45,184 nucleotides of DNA from Myxococcota bacterium. GTDB taxonomy: Bacteria; Myxococcota_A; UBA9160; UBA4427. Below, in pieces: positions 1 to 7,954 of the stretch (its first letter is position 1; every line of letters starts with the position of its first letter). The notes beneath the pieces are model-generated. The model worked only from the letters and a program-made list of their open reading frames with translations. It made no database searches and had not been told where the DNA came from. A program made the translations under genes and the position numbers. The stretch spans positions 1 through 45,184 of the forward strand of contig JANQEL010000247.1 of the NCBI GenBank assembly GCA_028278345.1, read 5' to 3'.

Positions 1-26
1 ACGGACGATCGCCCCCGAAACGCCCT

Positions 27-983
27 CTAACCCCTTCTTACGACCTCTTCGAAGTATTCGATCGTCGCTTCGAGGCCCTGGCGCAGCTTGATCTGCGGCT
101 CCCAGCCGAGCTCCTCCTTGGCGAAGGTGATGTCGGGGCACCGCTGGGTGGGGTCGTCGTGGGGCAGCGGCTCGTTCACGAGTTGTGACTTGCTGCCGGT
201 GAGTTCGAGTACCAGCTCGGCGAGTTCGAGGATCGTGAACTCTCCGGGGTTGCCCATGTTCATCGGCCCGCTGATCTCGTGCGGCGTATCCATGAAGGCA
301 AGGAAGCCGTCGATCAGATCGTCGACGAAGCAGAAGGATCGAGTCTGGCTGCCGTCGCCGTAGATCGTGATCGGCTGATCGAGCAGCGCCTGCATGATGA
401 AGTTCGACACCACCCGCCCGTCGTTCGGATGCATGCGCGGGCCGTAGGTATTGAAGATGCGCACCACCTTGATCGAGAGATCGCACTGGCGGCGATAGTC
501 GAAGAAGAGAGTCTCGGCGCAGCGCTTCCCCTCGTCGTAGCAGGAGCGGATGCCGACGGGGTTCACGTGCCCCCAGTAGTCCTCCTTCTGGGGGTGGACC
601 TGGGGGTCGCCGTACACCTCGCTCGTCGAGGCCTGGAAGATCCGCGCGCCCACCCGCTTGGCGAGGCCGAGCAGGTTGATGGCGCCGTGCACGCTCGTCT
701 TGGTCGTGGACACCGGGTCGTTCTGGTAGTGGACCGGCGAGGCCGGGCAGGCGAGGTTGTAGATCTCGTCCACCTCGACGTAGAGGGGGAAGGTGACGTC
801 GTGGCGCATCACCTCGAAGCGGGGGTCGCCCATCAGGTGGGCGATGTTCTCCTTGGCGCCGGTGTAGAAGTTGTCGACGCAGAGCACGTCGTGGCCCGCC
901 CCGAGGAGCCGCTCACACAGGTGGGAGCCGAGGAAGCCGGCCCCTCCGGTGACGAGAACGCGCTTGCTTCGGTAGTTCTTCAT
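27..983 (-). CDS. UDP-glucuronate decarboxylase (UDP-xylose synthase), extended SDR
   Basis: This is a 318-residue NAD-dependent epimerase/dehydratase-fold enzyme that should convert UDP-glucuronate to UDP-xylose for surface polysaccharide or glycan synthesis. The N-terminal Rossmann motif TGGAGFLGS lies at residues 12-20. The catalytic YxxxK is YDEGK at 149-153, with Ser/Glu in the STSEVYG segment near 119-125. The YDEGKR signature and the length are typical of bacterial UXS. The frame stays open upstream, but ATG at 983 is chosen because GAGGAAGAG precedes it on the minus strand and homology begins there. A TATACT-like -10 lies further upstream, with no convincing -35. No sugar-nucleotide neighbours are visible because the window ends just downstream. 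Confidence 0.93.
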   Translation of the reverse strand: MKNYRSKRVLVTGGAGFLGSHLCERLLGAGHDVLCVDNFYTGAKENIAHLMGDPRFEVMRHDVTFPLYVEVDEIYNLACPASPVHYQNDPVSTTKTSVHGAINLLGLAKRVGARIFQASTSEVYGDPQVHPQKEDYWGHVNPVGIRSCYDEGKRCAETLFFDYRRQCDLSIKVVRIFNTYGPRMHPNDGRVVSNFIMQALLDQPITIYGDGSQTRSFCFVDDLIDGFLAFMDTPHEISGPMNMGNPGEFTILELAELVLELTGSKSQLVNEPLPHDDPTQRCPDITFAKEELGWEPQIKLRQGLEATIEYFEEVVRRG

Positions 984-1170
984 GGTCGCTCTTCCTCGGG
1001 GTACTCGGGCTCGGGGTCCTGGGGGATGGAGGCCCGGCAGTATAAGGAGTTCGGAACCCCTCGAACCGGCGGCCGTTCTTTCGATCGGCTTGCCTGGCCC
1101 CCCGGTTGAAAGGCCGTGAGCGAAAAAGCGCCAAACCGCCCGGATTTCGGGCGAAAACGCACTCTGCGAA

Positions 1171-1189
1171 CGCGGGCGCAAAGCCCGCG
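1171..1189 (+). repeat. Perfect 7-bp hairpin in rplC upstream region
   Basis: CGCGGGC and GCCCGCG pair around the loop GCAAA. No T-tract follows, so it is not a standard terminator. It could be part of a leader RNA for rplC or chance in GC-rich DNA. Confidence 0.3.
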
Positions 1190-1304
1190 GCAGGCCACCG
1201 GCAAGCCTCGACAGCCCCGAACCGCCCCCCTATCCTGCGGCGCCTCGCAGCCCCGGCTCCCGGTGGCGGCGATCCTCCGGCGCACCCCGCGCCTCCATAA
1301 ACGC

Positions 1305-1320
1305 AGGGACCCACGTCCCT
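1305..1320 (+). repeat. 6-bp hairpin about 75 bases before rplC
   Basis: AGGGAC and GTCCCT pair around the loop CCAC and are followed by TTTC. The position suits a 5' leader structure for the ribosomal protein message. The stem is short and no ribosomal-protein-binding motif was recognised. Confidence 0.3.
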
Positions 1321-1396
1321 TTCACCTCGCGACGCTTCCCGTCACCGCCTCCGCGCGCAAAGCGGGAAACCAATCCGAGCGGTGGAGAACCATCCC

Positions 1397-2038
1397 GTGG
1401 CCATCGAGCTCATGTGCCGAAAACTCGGCATGACCCAGATCTTTCTGGATTCCGGCGAAGCCGTCCCCGTCACCGTCCTCGAAGCAACGCCGAACACGGT
1501 CGTGCAGAAGAAGACGGACGAAAACGACAAGTACACCGCGCTGCAACTCGGCGTGGGAGAGAACAAGGAAAACCGCTTCAGCAAGGGCGAAGCCGGCCAC
1601 TTCAAGAAGCAGGGTGTCGAGCCGAAGCGCGAGCTGCGCGAATCGCGCATCAGCGCGGAAGAGGCCGAGGGCTACGAAGTCGGGCAGGAGATCGATTGCT
1701 CGATCTTCGAAGAGGGCCAGAAGGTCGACGCCATCGGCAATTCGAAGGGTCGCGGCTTCTCGGGCGTCGTGAAGCGCCACGGCTTCGCGATCAAGAAGCG
1801 GACCCACGGCACCCACGAGTTCTTCCGCCACGGCGGTTCGATCGGTGCGGGTGCCACCCCCGGCCACGTCATCAAGGGTCTCAAAATGGCGGGCCAATTC
1901 GGCAACGAGCGCGTCACCATGAAGAACCTCACCATCGCGAAGATCGACGCGGACAAGAAGCTGATCTTCGTTCGCGGCGGGGTGCCGGGGCACAACAACG
2001 GCATCGTCTGCCTGCGCGACGCCCAGTCGGGCAAGTAG
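1397..2038 (+). CDS. rplC: 50S ribosomal protein L3, orphan locus
   Basis: This 213-residue protein is ribosomal protein L3, an early-assembly 23S rRNA-binding protein reaching toward the peptidyl-transferase centre. The N-terminus carries the L3 hallmark RKLGMTQIF. The middle has GNSKGRGFSGVVKRHGF, and the GSIG...P...KG.KMAG...R.T pattern follows. GTG at 1397 is chosen because GGTGGAG lies nine bases upstream; GTG 1382 and ATG 1412 are alternatives. Neither rpsJ nor rplD flanks it, so the gene lies outside an S10-type cluster. The next gene is the rRNA methyltransferase rlmE, whose conserved N-terminus starts about 14 bases after this stop. It could be the only rplC, moved from its usual place, or a second copy. 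Confidence 0.93.
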   Translation: MAIELMCRKLGMTQIFLDSGEAVPVTVLEATPNTVVQKKTDENDKYTALQLGVGENKENRFSKGEAGHFKKQGVEPKRELRESRISAEEAEGYEVGQEIDCSIFEEGQKVDAIGNSKGRGFSGVVKRHGFAIKKRTHGTHEFFRHGGSIGAGATPGHVIKGLKMAGQFGNERVTMKNLTIAKIDADKKLIFVRGGVPGHNNGIVCLRDAQSGK

Positions 2039-2051
2039 GCCCCCCGTTTCC

Positions 2052-2693
2052 CGGTACGACCGAAAGGACGCGTACCACCAGCGCGCCAAGCGTGAGGGCT
2101 ATCGCTCGCGTGCGGCCTACAAGCTGCTGGAGTTCCACCGTGCCCATCAGGTGATCCGCCGCGGCAAGCGGGTGGTGGATCTGGGCTGCTGGCCGGGGGG
2201 CTGGCTCCAAGTCGCGTCGAAACTGGTCGGCCCGAAGGGCTTCGTGGTCGGCGTCGACAAGGCGGAGATCGATCCGCCGCTGGGGATCCCGAATTGCGAG
2301 TCCCTGGTGGGGGATGTCGAGGATCCAGCGCTTTGCGAACTGGTTCTCAAGGTGTTGGGAGGCCGCAAGGCCGACATGCTGCTCTCGGACGCCGCCCCCA
2401 AGCTGACCGGGGTGCGGGCCACCGATCGGGCCAACGAGGAGCGCGTACTCGAGGCGATCGAAATGCAGATTCCCCTGCTACTTCGGGAAGGTGGAGACCT
2501 TCTCGTGAAAGTACTCGATGGTCCCGAGGCCCAGGTGGTCGACCGCCGCATCCGCATGCGGTTCAAGACGGCGAAGACGATCAAGAGCAAGGCCACCCGC
2601 AAGGGCTCGACCGAGCGCTTCCTGTTCGCGCGGGGGTACCGGGGCGAGGGTGAAGCCGAGGCGCCCGCTCCTGAGCCCGAAGAAGCGGGTTGA
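2052..2693 (+). CDS. rlmE: 23S rRNA (uridine-2'-O)-methyltransferase RlmE/FtsJ, start codon unclear
   Basis: This is a SAM-dependent Rossmann-fold 2'-O-methyltransferase that should modify U2552 of 23S rRNA late in large-subunit assembly. The SAM motif VVDLGCWPGGW is encoded at about 2172-2204. The K-D-K-E catalytic tetrad is complete: Lys in AAYKLLE (codon 2121), Asp in LLSDAAP (2388), Lys in DLLVKVLDG (2508) and Glu in STERFLF (2613). The first usual start codon, GTG 2151, lies after the catalytic Lys and the conserved YRSRAAYK block, so it cannot be the true start. The homologous frame runs upstream to about 2052 with no ATG, GTG or TTG. The start given here marks where homology begins. 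A rare start codon, a +1 shift at the rplC stop, or a base error are all possible. Confidence 0.85.
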   Translation, partial: RYDRKDAYHQRAKREGYRSRAAYKLLEFHRAHQVIRRGKRVVDLGCWPGGWLQVASKLVGPKGFVVGVDKAEIDPPLGIPNCESLVGDVEDPALCELVLKVLGGRKADMLLSDAAPKLTGVRATDRANEERVLEAIEMQIPLLLREGGDLLVKVLDGPEAQVVDRRIRMRFKTAKTIKSKATRKGSTERFLFARGYRGEGEAEAPAPEPEEAG

Positions 2694-2741
2694 TTTCGCT
2701 CCATCTACTTTGAGCTGTCGGTCGAAGGGAGTCGCATCGCC

Positions 2742-3179
2742 GTGAGGGCCTGCCCCGAGTCTCCTTTCCGCCTGCAGCCCCTCGTCACCGACGAGAACCG
2801 CCACTACTGGGAAGGCGGCAGCGAGGGGGAGCTTCGCTTCCTCGCCTGCACGGCGTGCGGTCACTGGATCCACCCGGCGGCTCCGGTCTGCCCGGCGTGT
2901 CTGTCTCGCGACCTCGAGGTGCGGGCCGCATCCGGGCGCGGCGTCGTCCACACCTTCACCGTCAACCACCAACCCTGGGTGCCGGGCTTCGAGCCCCCCT
3001 ACGTGGTCGCGATCGTCGAGCTCGAAGAGCAGGCGGGACTACGGCTCATGACCAACATCGTGGGTTGCGAGCTCGAAGAGGTCGCGATCGGGATGGCGGT
3101 CGAGGTCTGTTTCGAAGAGCTCGAAGACGGGGCGTGGCTGCCGCTGTTCAGGCCCGTGGGTGGGGGCGGCCAGGCGTGA
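2742..3179 (+). CDS. DUF35 zinc-ribbon/OB-fold acyl-CoA-associated protein
   Basis: This 145-residue DUF35 family protein has a rubredoxin-like zinc ribbon at residues 36-53, with Cys pairs in CTAC and CPAC, followed by an OB-fold (about residues 65-140). Family members usually form complexes with thiolase-fold enzymes, where they bind the CoA thioester or stabilise the partner. An example is the Ltp2/ChsH2-type machinery of steroid side-chain degradation. The start is GTG 2742, with GAAGGGAG upstream. Its stop overlaps the GTG start of the thiolase-like gene by four bases (GTGA), which implies translational coupling and supports a two-subunit enzyme. Confidence 0.88.
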   Translation: MRACPESPFRLQPLVTDENRHYWEGGSEGELRFLACTACGHWIHPAAPVCPACLSRDLEVRAASGRGVVHTFTVNHQPWVPGFEPPYVVAIVELEEQAGLRLMTNIVGCELEEVAIGMAVEVCFEELEDGAWLPLFRPVGGGGQA

Positions 3180-4369
3180 CGGTCGGCGAGCGAAATGCGG
3201 CGATCACGGGGATCGGCCAGTCCGACATCGGGCGGCGTCTCGATCGCGATCCGATGTCGCTGACCGTGGACGCCTGCTTGAACGCCATCGAAGATGCCGG
3301 CCTCACGCGCGACGACATCGACGGCGTCTCGACCTACCCCGGTGCGGGCATGCAGGGCGCGCCGGGCTTCACCGCGGGCGGCGTGACCGAGGTGCAGGAA
3401 GCGCTGCGCCTGAACCTGAACTGGTTCAACGGCGGCCCCGAGACGTCCGGACAACTCGGCAGCGTGATCACCGCCTGCGCCGCGGTGGCGGCCGGGCTCG
3501 CGAAGCACGTGCTGTGCTTCCGCACGGTGTGGGAGTCGACGGCGCAGGGCGGCGGCCGCCGCGCCGGGATCGGCACCGGGGGCGGCGGCAAGTTCAAGGC
3601 CCACGGCTTCATGCAGTACTCGCTTCCCTACGGAGCGGCTTCGGCCGCGGTGTGGATCGCCATGATGGCGAAGCGGCACTTCCACGAGTTCGGCACCACG
3701 CGCGAACAACTCGGGCAGATCGCCGTCAACGCGCGTCGCAACGCCGCCGGCAACCCGAACGCGATCTTCCGCGAACCAATGAGCCTCGAGGACTACCTCG
3801 GCGTTCGCATGATCTCCGAGCCCTTCTGCCTCTACGATTGCGACGTTCCAGTGGACGGCGGAACGGCGGTAATCGTCTCGCACGTCGATCACGCGCGGGA
3901 TCTACGCCGCGCGCCCCTTCGCGTCGAAGCGGTGGGCAGCGCACTCCACGGGCGCCCATCGTGGGATCAATTCGACGACCTCACCACCATGGCGATGCGC
4001 GATGCGGCCGCGATGATGTGGCAGCGCACCGATTTGAAACCCGGCGACATCGACGTCGCGGAACTCTACGACGGCTTTTCCTTCATTGCCCTGGCCTGGC
4101 TCGAGGCTCTTGGCTTCTGCGGCCACGGCGAGGGCGGCGCCTTCATCGAAGGCGGCGCCAACATCGCCCGCGAAGGCACGATCCCGCTCAACACCCACGG
4201 CGGCCAGCTCTCGGCCGGACGCCTGCATGGCTACGGCTTCCTCCACGAAGCCTGTGTGCAGCTCTGGGGAGAAGGCGGCGAACGCCAGGTCCCCGGCGAT
4301 CCGCAGATCGCGATCGCCGCTGCGGGCGGGGGGCCGCTCGGCGGATGTGTATTGCTCACTCGGAGTTGA
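3176..4369 (+). CDS. Thiolase-fold acyl-CoA enzyme (SCP2/Ltp2-like)
   Basis: This 397-residue thiolase-superfamily protein resembles lipid-transfer-protein/SCP2-type thiolases. It begins with NAAITGIGQSDIG and near the C-terminus has DVAELYDGFSF and NTHGGQLSAGRLHG, the family's His-Gly-Gly loop. The usual nucleophilic Cys of the NCSTGS-type loop seems to be missing: the matching segment is SGQLGSVITA (residues 91-100). A retro-aldolase role like Ltp2, rather than Claisen thiolysis, is therefore plausible. The start GTG at 3176 overlaps the DUF35 stop. The last 14 bases overlap the convergent RNA methyltransferase gene. The substrate cannot be told from sequence; a steroid or branched acyl-CoA is inferred from the DUF35 partner. 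Confidence 0.88.
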   Translation: MTVGERNAAITGIGQSDIGRRLDRDPMSLTVDACLNAIEDAGLTRDDIDGVSTYPGAGMQGAPGFTAGGVTEVQEALRLNLNWFNGGPETSGQLGSVITACAAVAAGLAKHVLCFRTVWESTAQGGGRRAGIGTGGGGKFKAHGFMQYSLPYGAASAAVWIAMMAKRHFHEFGTTREQLGQIAVNARRNAAGNPNAIFREPMSLEDYLGVRMISEPFCLYDCDVPVDGGTAVIVSHVDHARDLRRAPLRVEAVGSALHGRPSWDQFDDLTTMAMRDAAAMMWQRTDLKPGDIDVAELYDGFSFIALAWLEALGFCGHGEGGAFIEGGANIAREGTIPLNTHGGQLSAGRLHGYGFLHEACVQLWGEGGERQVPGDPQIAIAAAGGGPLGGCVLLTRS

Positions 4370-5348
4370 AGCGCTCGGCCCACGCGAGGTACTCGGCTTC
4401 CTTCTCTGGCTTGCCCCGCGCGAGGAGGCTGAACCACGTCGGCCGCAGGCTCTGCTTGTCGACTTCGCTCAGCGGTTCGCGCAAGCCCGCTTCGCGCATG
4501 CGGCGGTCGAGGGCGTAGACCGAGAGCGCCGCGGCTACCGAGACGTTGATGTAGGCTGTGAAGCCGCTGTTGGGTAGATGGAACAAGCCGTCGACGCGTT
4601 CGAGGGTGTCCGCGCTCACGCCGGTCTGTTCGCTGCCGAATACGATCGCGGTGGGGCCTTCGAGGGGAACGGTGTCGACCGGCTGCGATCCGTCGGCGAG
4701 GTGCGCAGCGAGGATGCGATAGCCGCGCTTTCGCAGTGCATCGAAGGCACGCTCGGGATCGCGATGCCAGTGGAGATCGAGGAAGCGCTCGGCGCGGGTC
4801 GTGAGCGTTTGTTCGAGTTCGGGCTTGCCCGAAGGATCGATCACGTGGAGTTCCTGGAGGCCGAGACATTCGACGCTTCGCAGGATTGCCGAGACGTTGC
4901 GCGCGTTGATGAGGTGATCGAGGACGACGACGAGGGAGCGCGTTCGATCACCCAGCGCGCGCTCCGCGGCGACGATGCGCGCCGGCGGCGTGGCTTCCTC
5001 TTCGAGCTCGGCGGCCTCGATGCTCGCCGTCGAGAAGCGCTCGCTCGACGGTTGATCGAGGCCTTCTTCTTCTGCTTTCCAGCGCCGGCCGATGAAACCT
5101 TCGTCCTCGAGGGCGTCGAGGGATTCCACGCGGTTGGCGATGCGGATCAGGTCGCGCAGGAAGGGGATGTCGAGGGCGCGACGCACGATCTCTTCGTCGG
5201 CGCTGTCGCGTTTGGCGCCGCGCCATTCACCGCGCTCGTACTCGGCGGCGACGAGGCGCTCGACTTCTTCGAGATGCTGGCCTGCGAGCCGCATCGCTTC
5301 TTCGAGTTCGTCCATGTAGCCGTGCCAGCGACCCCAGCGATTGCGCAT
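4356..5348 (-). CDS. TrmH/SpoU-family RNA 2'-O-methyltransferase
   Basis: This 330-residue SPOUT methyltransferase has a knotted SpoU catalytic domain in about residues 135-285. The three family motifs are visible: INARNVSAILRS (147-158), IVFGSEQTGVS (235-245) and INVSVAAALSVYALDRR (267-283). It should methylate a ribose 2'-OH in tRNA or rRNA using SAM; a tRNA Gm18-type role is possible. The first 130 residues are an acidic, mainly helical extension that TrmH itself lacks. The start ATG at 5348 is preceded by GAGGTTT. It is last in an apparent operon with the rotamase and acyl-CoA synthetase genes, 24 bases after the rotamase stop. Target RNA unknown. Confidence 0.9.
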   Translation of the reverse strand: MRNRWGRWHGYMDELEEAMRLAGQHLEEVERLVAAEYERGEWRGAKRDSADEEIVRRALDIPFLRDLIRIANRVESLDALEDEGFIGRRWKAEEEGLDQPSSERFSTASIEAAELEEEATPPARIVAAERALGDRTRSLVVVLDHLINARNVSAILRSVECLGLQELHVIDPSGKPELEQTLTTRAERFLDLHWHRDPERAFDALRKRGYRILAAHLADGSQPVDTVPLEGPTAIVFGSEQTGVSADTLERVDGLFHLPNSGFTAYINVSVAAALSVYALDRRMREAGLREPLSEVDKQSLRPTWFSLLARGKPEKEAEYLAWAERFNSE

Positions 5349-5372
5349 GGAAACCTCGAGCGATGGCTCCGC

Positions 5373-6284
5373 CTACGAAGCCGCGTCTTCGTAGCCTTCG
5401 GCGATCTCGATCTCCGCGTAGCCGCGGAGTTCAAGTAGATAGTCGTGCAGAGCCTGGTCGCCCTGCCGCCTTCTCCAATCGACGATCACCTGATCGCGGA
5501 TTTCTTCGAGTTCGGGGATCACCGAGTCGCCACGCGCGACGAGCTGCGCCACGTGCATCCCCATGCCCGAGCGAACCGGCGCGGTGAAGCCTCCGACTTG
5601 GAGCTCGGCGATGGCGCGCAGCAGCGTGGGCCCGGTGTACTCGCGCAGCTTGTTCGCCGGGAGCATGACGGCGGGGATCGGCGATACCTCGTAATCGCCG
5701 AGTTCTTCCTTCACGGTGTCGAAGGCGTCGCCGGCGAGCAGGCGCTCGTGGGCGGTGGTCGCGCGCTCGATCGCCGTGCCCAGGGGATGGGTGTTCCTCC
5801 CGCGGGCGGCCACGCGGAAGAAGACCTGCCGTGCATGGAGGCGACCGGGCCGCACGAAGTAGTCGCGGTTCTCCGCGTAGAACTCTTCGAGCTCTTCTTC
5901 GTTCGGTTCGACTTCCCGCGTGTCCTCGACCACCGAGTTGATCATCGCCGAGGTGAGGTCGGCACGGACCTTGCGATCGAGGTGGGCGAGGCCGAGTTCG
6001 AGGGCGCGTTGGATCAGCAGTTCCTCGTCGATCATGCGATCGAGCACGCGCTTGCGCGCCTTCGCCTCGTCGGGGGTGCGCATGTCTTCGAGCACGGCGG
6101 CGACCAGGCGTTCGAAGTCGTCGCTGCGCAGCATGGTTCCGTTGACCCGCGCGATGGTGCCGTCCGGGAGCACCGCGGTATCGGGTTGGTTGCCCAGCAG
6201 GCCGATTGCCGCGAGGGCCAGGCCCACGAGCGCCCCGAGCCCGAGCCACCGGCTCGCACGCGATGAAGTCTGCGCCTCACTCAT
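5373..6284 (-). CDS. Parvulin-like peptidyl-prolyl isomerase, membrane-anchored
   Basis: This 303-residue protein has one N-terminal membrane or signal segment (about residues 12-30) after a short polar start. A helical SurA-like region follows (about 45-140), then a PpiC/parvulin-type rotamase domain (about 145-265), seen from LHARQVFFRV and the GGFTAPVRSGMGMHVAQLV segment. It probably assists folding of exported proteins at the outer face of the inner membrane. The ATG at 6284 shares one base with the TGA of the acyl-CoA synthetase (TGATG), so the two are coupled. A longer reading frame extends into the synthetase gene but is a shadow. Rotamase activity is inferred from fold-level similarity; active-site residues were not assigned. 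Confidence 0.8.
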   Translation of the reverse strand: MSEAQTSSRASRWLGLGALVGLALAAIGLLGNQPDTAVLPDGTIARVNGTMLRSDDFERLVAAVLEDMRTPDEAKARKRVLDRMIDEELLIQRALELGLAHLDRKVRADLTSAMINSVVEDTREVEPNEEELEEFYAENRDYFVRPGRLHARQVFFRVAARGRNTHPLGTAIERATTAHERLLAGDAFDTVKEELGDYEVSPIPAVMLPANKLREYTGPTLLRAIAELQVGGFTAPVRSGMGMHVAQLVARGDSVIPELEEIRDQVIVDWRRRQGDQALHDYLLELRGYAEIEIAEGYEDAAS

Positions 6285-7810
6285 CAGATCTTTCGCTCCC
6301 TGCCCTGCCAGTAGCGGTCGCGCAGCCGCCGGATGTAGAGCTTGCCGGTCGACTCGCGCGGCAGGCGCTCTTCGAAGTCGATCGAACGCGGCACCTTGTA
6401 GCGCGCCAGCTTCTCGCTCGCGAAGGCGAGGATCTCCGCTTCGAGTTCGGGCGAGGCCTCGAAGTCCGGTCGCAGTTCGACGGCGGCCTTCACGCTCTCT
6501 CCCCACTCGTCGTCGGGGATGCCGAACACGCCGACATCCGCGATCGCGGGATGCTGCTGCAAGGCGTCTTCGACTTCGCGCGGGTAGATGTTCACACCCC
6601 CCGAGATGATCATGTTGGAGCGGCGATCGGCGAGGTAGACGTGGCCGTCTTCCGAGATCCAGCCGATGTCGCCGATCGTGAACACGCCGGGTTCGAGGTA
6701 GGCCCCAGCGGTCTTGTCGGGATCGCCGTGATACTCGAAGACGTCGTCGACCTTCTTGTGGCGACAGTAGAGATCGCCCACTTCGCCTGGAGGCAGCCGA
6801 TGGCCTTCGGCGTCGACGGCGAAGACCTCGAAGGCCGGTAGCGTGCGTCCGACACTCCCCGGGTGGGCGAGCCATTCCTTCGAATCGATCAGCGTGTTGA
6901 CCCCGCCTTCGGTTGCGCCCCAATACTCGACGAGCTTCTCGCCGAACCAATCGATCATCTGCCGCTTCACTTCCACCGAAACGGGTGCGGCGCCGTGGAG
7001 CACGATCTCCAGCTTCGGGGCGTCGAAGTGCGCGCGTTCCTCTTCGGGTAGGCGCAAGAGTCGAACGAACATCGTCGGCACCATGTGGAGGTGCGCGATC
7101 TCGCGCCGGGCAATGATCTCGAGCGCTTCGCGTTCATCCCAGCGCGGCATGATGATGATGGGTGCACCGTTCGCGTTGTCGTAGATCGAGAACATGAGCG
7201 GTGCCGCGTGATACATCGGCCCGGTGATGAGGTGCGGCCCCGATCCGTCGAGGCCGACGTTGTTTCCGTACTCGCTCAGGAAGTCGAGGGCGGCCTTCAG
7301 GTTGGGCTGACGGGCGCGCTTCACGCCCTTGGGCCGGCCCGTCGTGCCACTCGTGTAGATCATGTTGCCGCCGGAGGGTCCGGCGAGGTCCATCGGTTCG
7401 TTCGACGCCTTCGAGAGCAGGTCGTCCCATTCATCGCCAGCTTCGATCACCCGGGCATCGCCCGCGATCTGCTTTGCAGTCGTCAGGTAGTTGGCATCGG
7501 TGAAGACGATGCGCGCACCCGAGTCGGCGACCACGTAGGCGATCTCGTCCGGGGCGAGGTGCCAGTTGATCGGCGTGACCCATACCCCCGCCATGATGCC
7601 GCCGATGATCAACTCGACGATCTCGACGCGGTTCTCCATCAAGATGGCGACGTGATCGTTGGGTTCGAGGCCCGCGTCTTCGCGCAGGAAGCGCGCCGTG
7701 CGTGTACAGCGATCGAGCAGTTCGCTCCACGTGCGCGTGCGTGTGAAGTCGTCGACCGCGAGGCCGTTGGGGTCGCGCGCGGCGAGTTCGAGGTGATTGC
7801 TCTTGGGCAT
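6284..7810 (-). CDS. Acyl-CoA synthetase (AMP-forming, ANL superfamily)
   Basis: This 508-residue ANL enzyme activates a carboxylic acid as acyl-AMP and then acyl-CoA. Motif A3 is YTSGTTGRPKGV (152-163). YWGATEGG supplies the A5 motif, GDIGWISEDGHVYLADR the A7 region and NMIISGGVNIYPREVE the A8 region. The C-terminal catalytic Lys is in STGKLYIRR, at about residue 490. The family includes medium/long-chain and aromatic or steroid acid ligases, so the substrate is uncertain. ATG at 7810 (MPKSNHLEL) fits the length and homology; an upstream ATG at 7888 would add 26 residues with no better ribosome site. It leads a three-gene operon with the rotamase and RNA methyltransferase, an unusual grouping. 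Confidence 0.9.
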   Translation of the reverse strand: MPKSNHLELAARDPNGLAVDDFTRTRTWSELLDRCTRTARFLREDAGLEPNDHVAILMENRVEIVELIIGGIMAGVWVTPINWHLAPDEIAYVVADSGARIVFTDANYLTTAKQIAGDARVIEAGDEWDDLLSKASNEPMDLAGPSGGNMIYTSGTTGRPKGVKRARQPNLKAALDFLSEYGNNVGLDGSGPHLITGPMYHAAPLMFSIYDNANGAPIIIMPRWDEREALEIIARREIAHLHMVPTMFVRLLRLPEEERAHFDAPKLEIVLHGAAPVSVEVKRQMIDWFGEKLVEYWGATEGGVNTLIDSKEWLAHPGSVGRTLPAFEVFAVDAEGHRLPPGEVGDLYCRHKKVDDVFEYHGDPDKTAGAYLEPGVFTIGDIGWISEDGHVYLADRRSNMIISGGVNIYPREVEDALQQHPAIADVGVFGIPDDEWGESVKAAVELRPDFEASPELEAEILAFASEKLARYKVPRSIDFEERLPRESTGKLYIRRLRDRYWQGRERKI

Positions 7811-7954
7811 GGGGGCGGCGTGGCGTCGTGGGATGCGAAGGTGCGAGCGCACTATGCTGCGCCCGATGAGGAATGGGCCGCATACCATGTCAGATCACCG
7901 CGGTGGCGTCGATGGTCGCGAAAGCGGCGCCCCGCGCGTCGAGAAGGCGCCTGC

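Larger units (their letters stand above)
984..1396. other. Intergenic region between divergent uxs-like gene and rplC
   Basis: This 413-base region separates two divergent genes. On the minus strand it carries a TATACT-like -10 about 50 bases upstream of the decarboxylase start. On the plus strand it holds two short perfect hairpins listed separately, close to rplC. Open frames here have no homology I recognise and run across the promoter, so I see no gene. Confidence 0.6.

Noticed and set aside
279..1109. A 276-residue open frame antisense to the decarboxylase
   Set aside because: It is the GC-rich complement of a clearly homologous gene, with low-complexity Val/Ala/Glu composition and no recognisable motif.
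3160..4518. Arg-rich frame overlapping the thiolase-like gene
   Set aside because: Frame-shifted reading of GC-rich code, shown by the high Arg content and lack of any domain.
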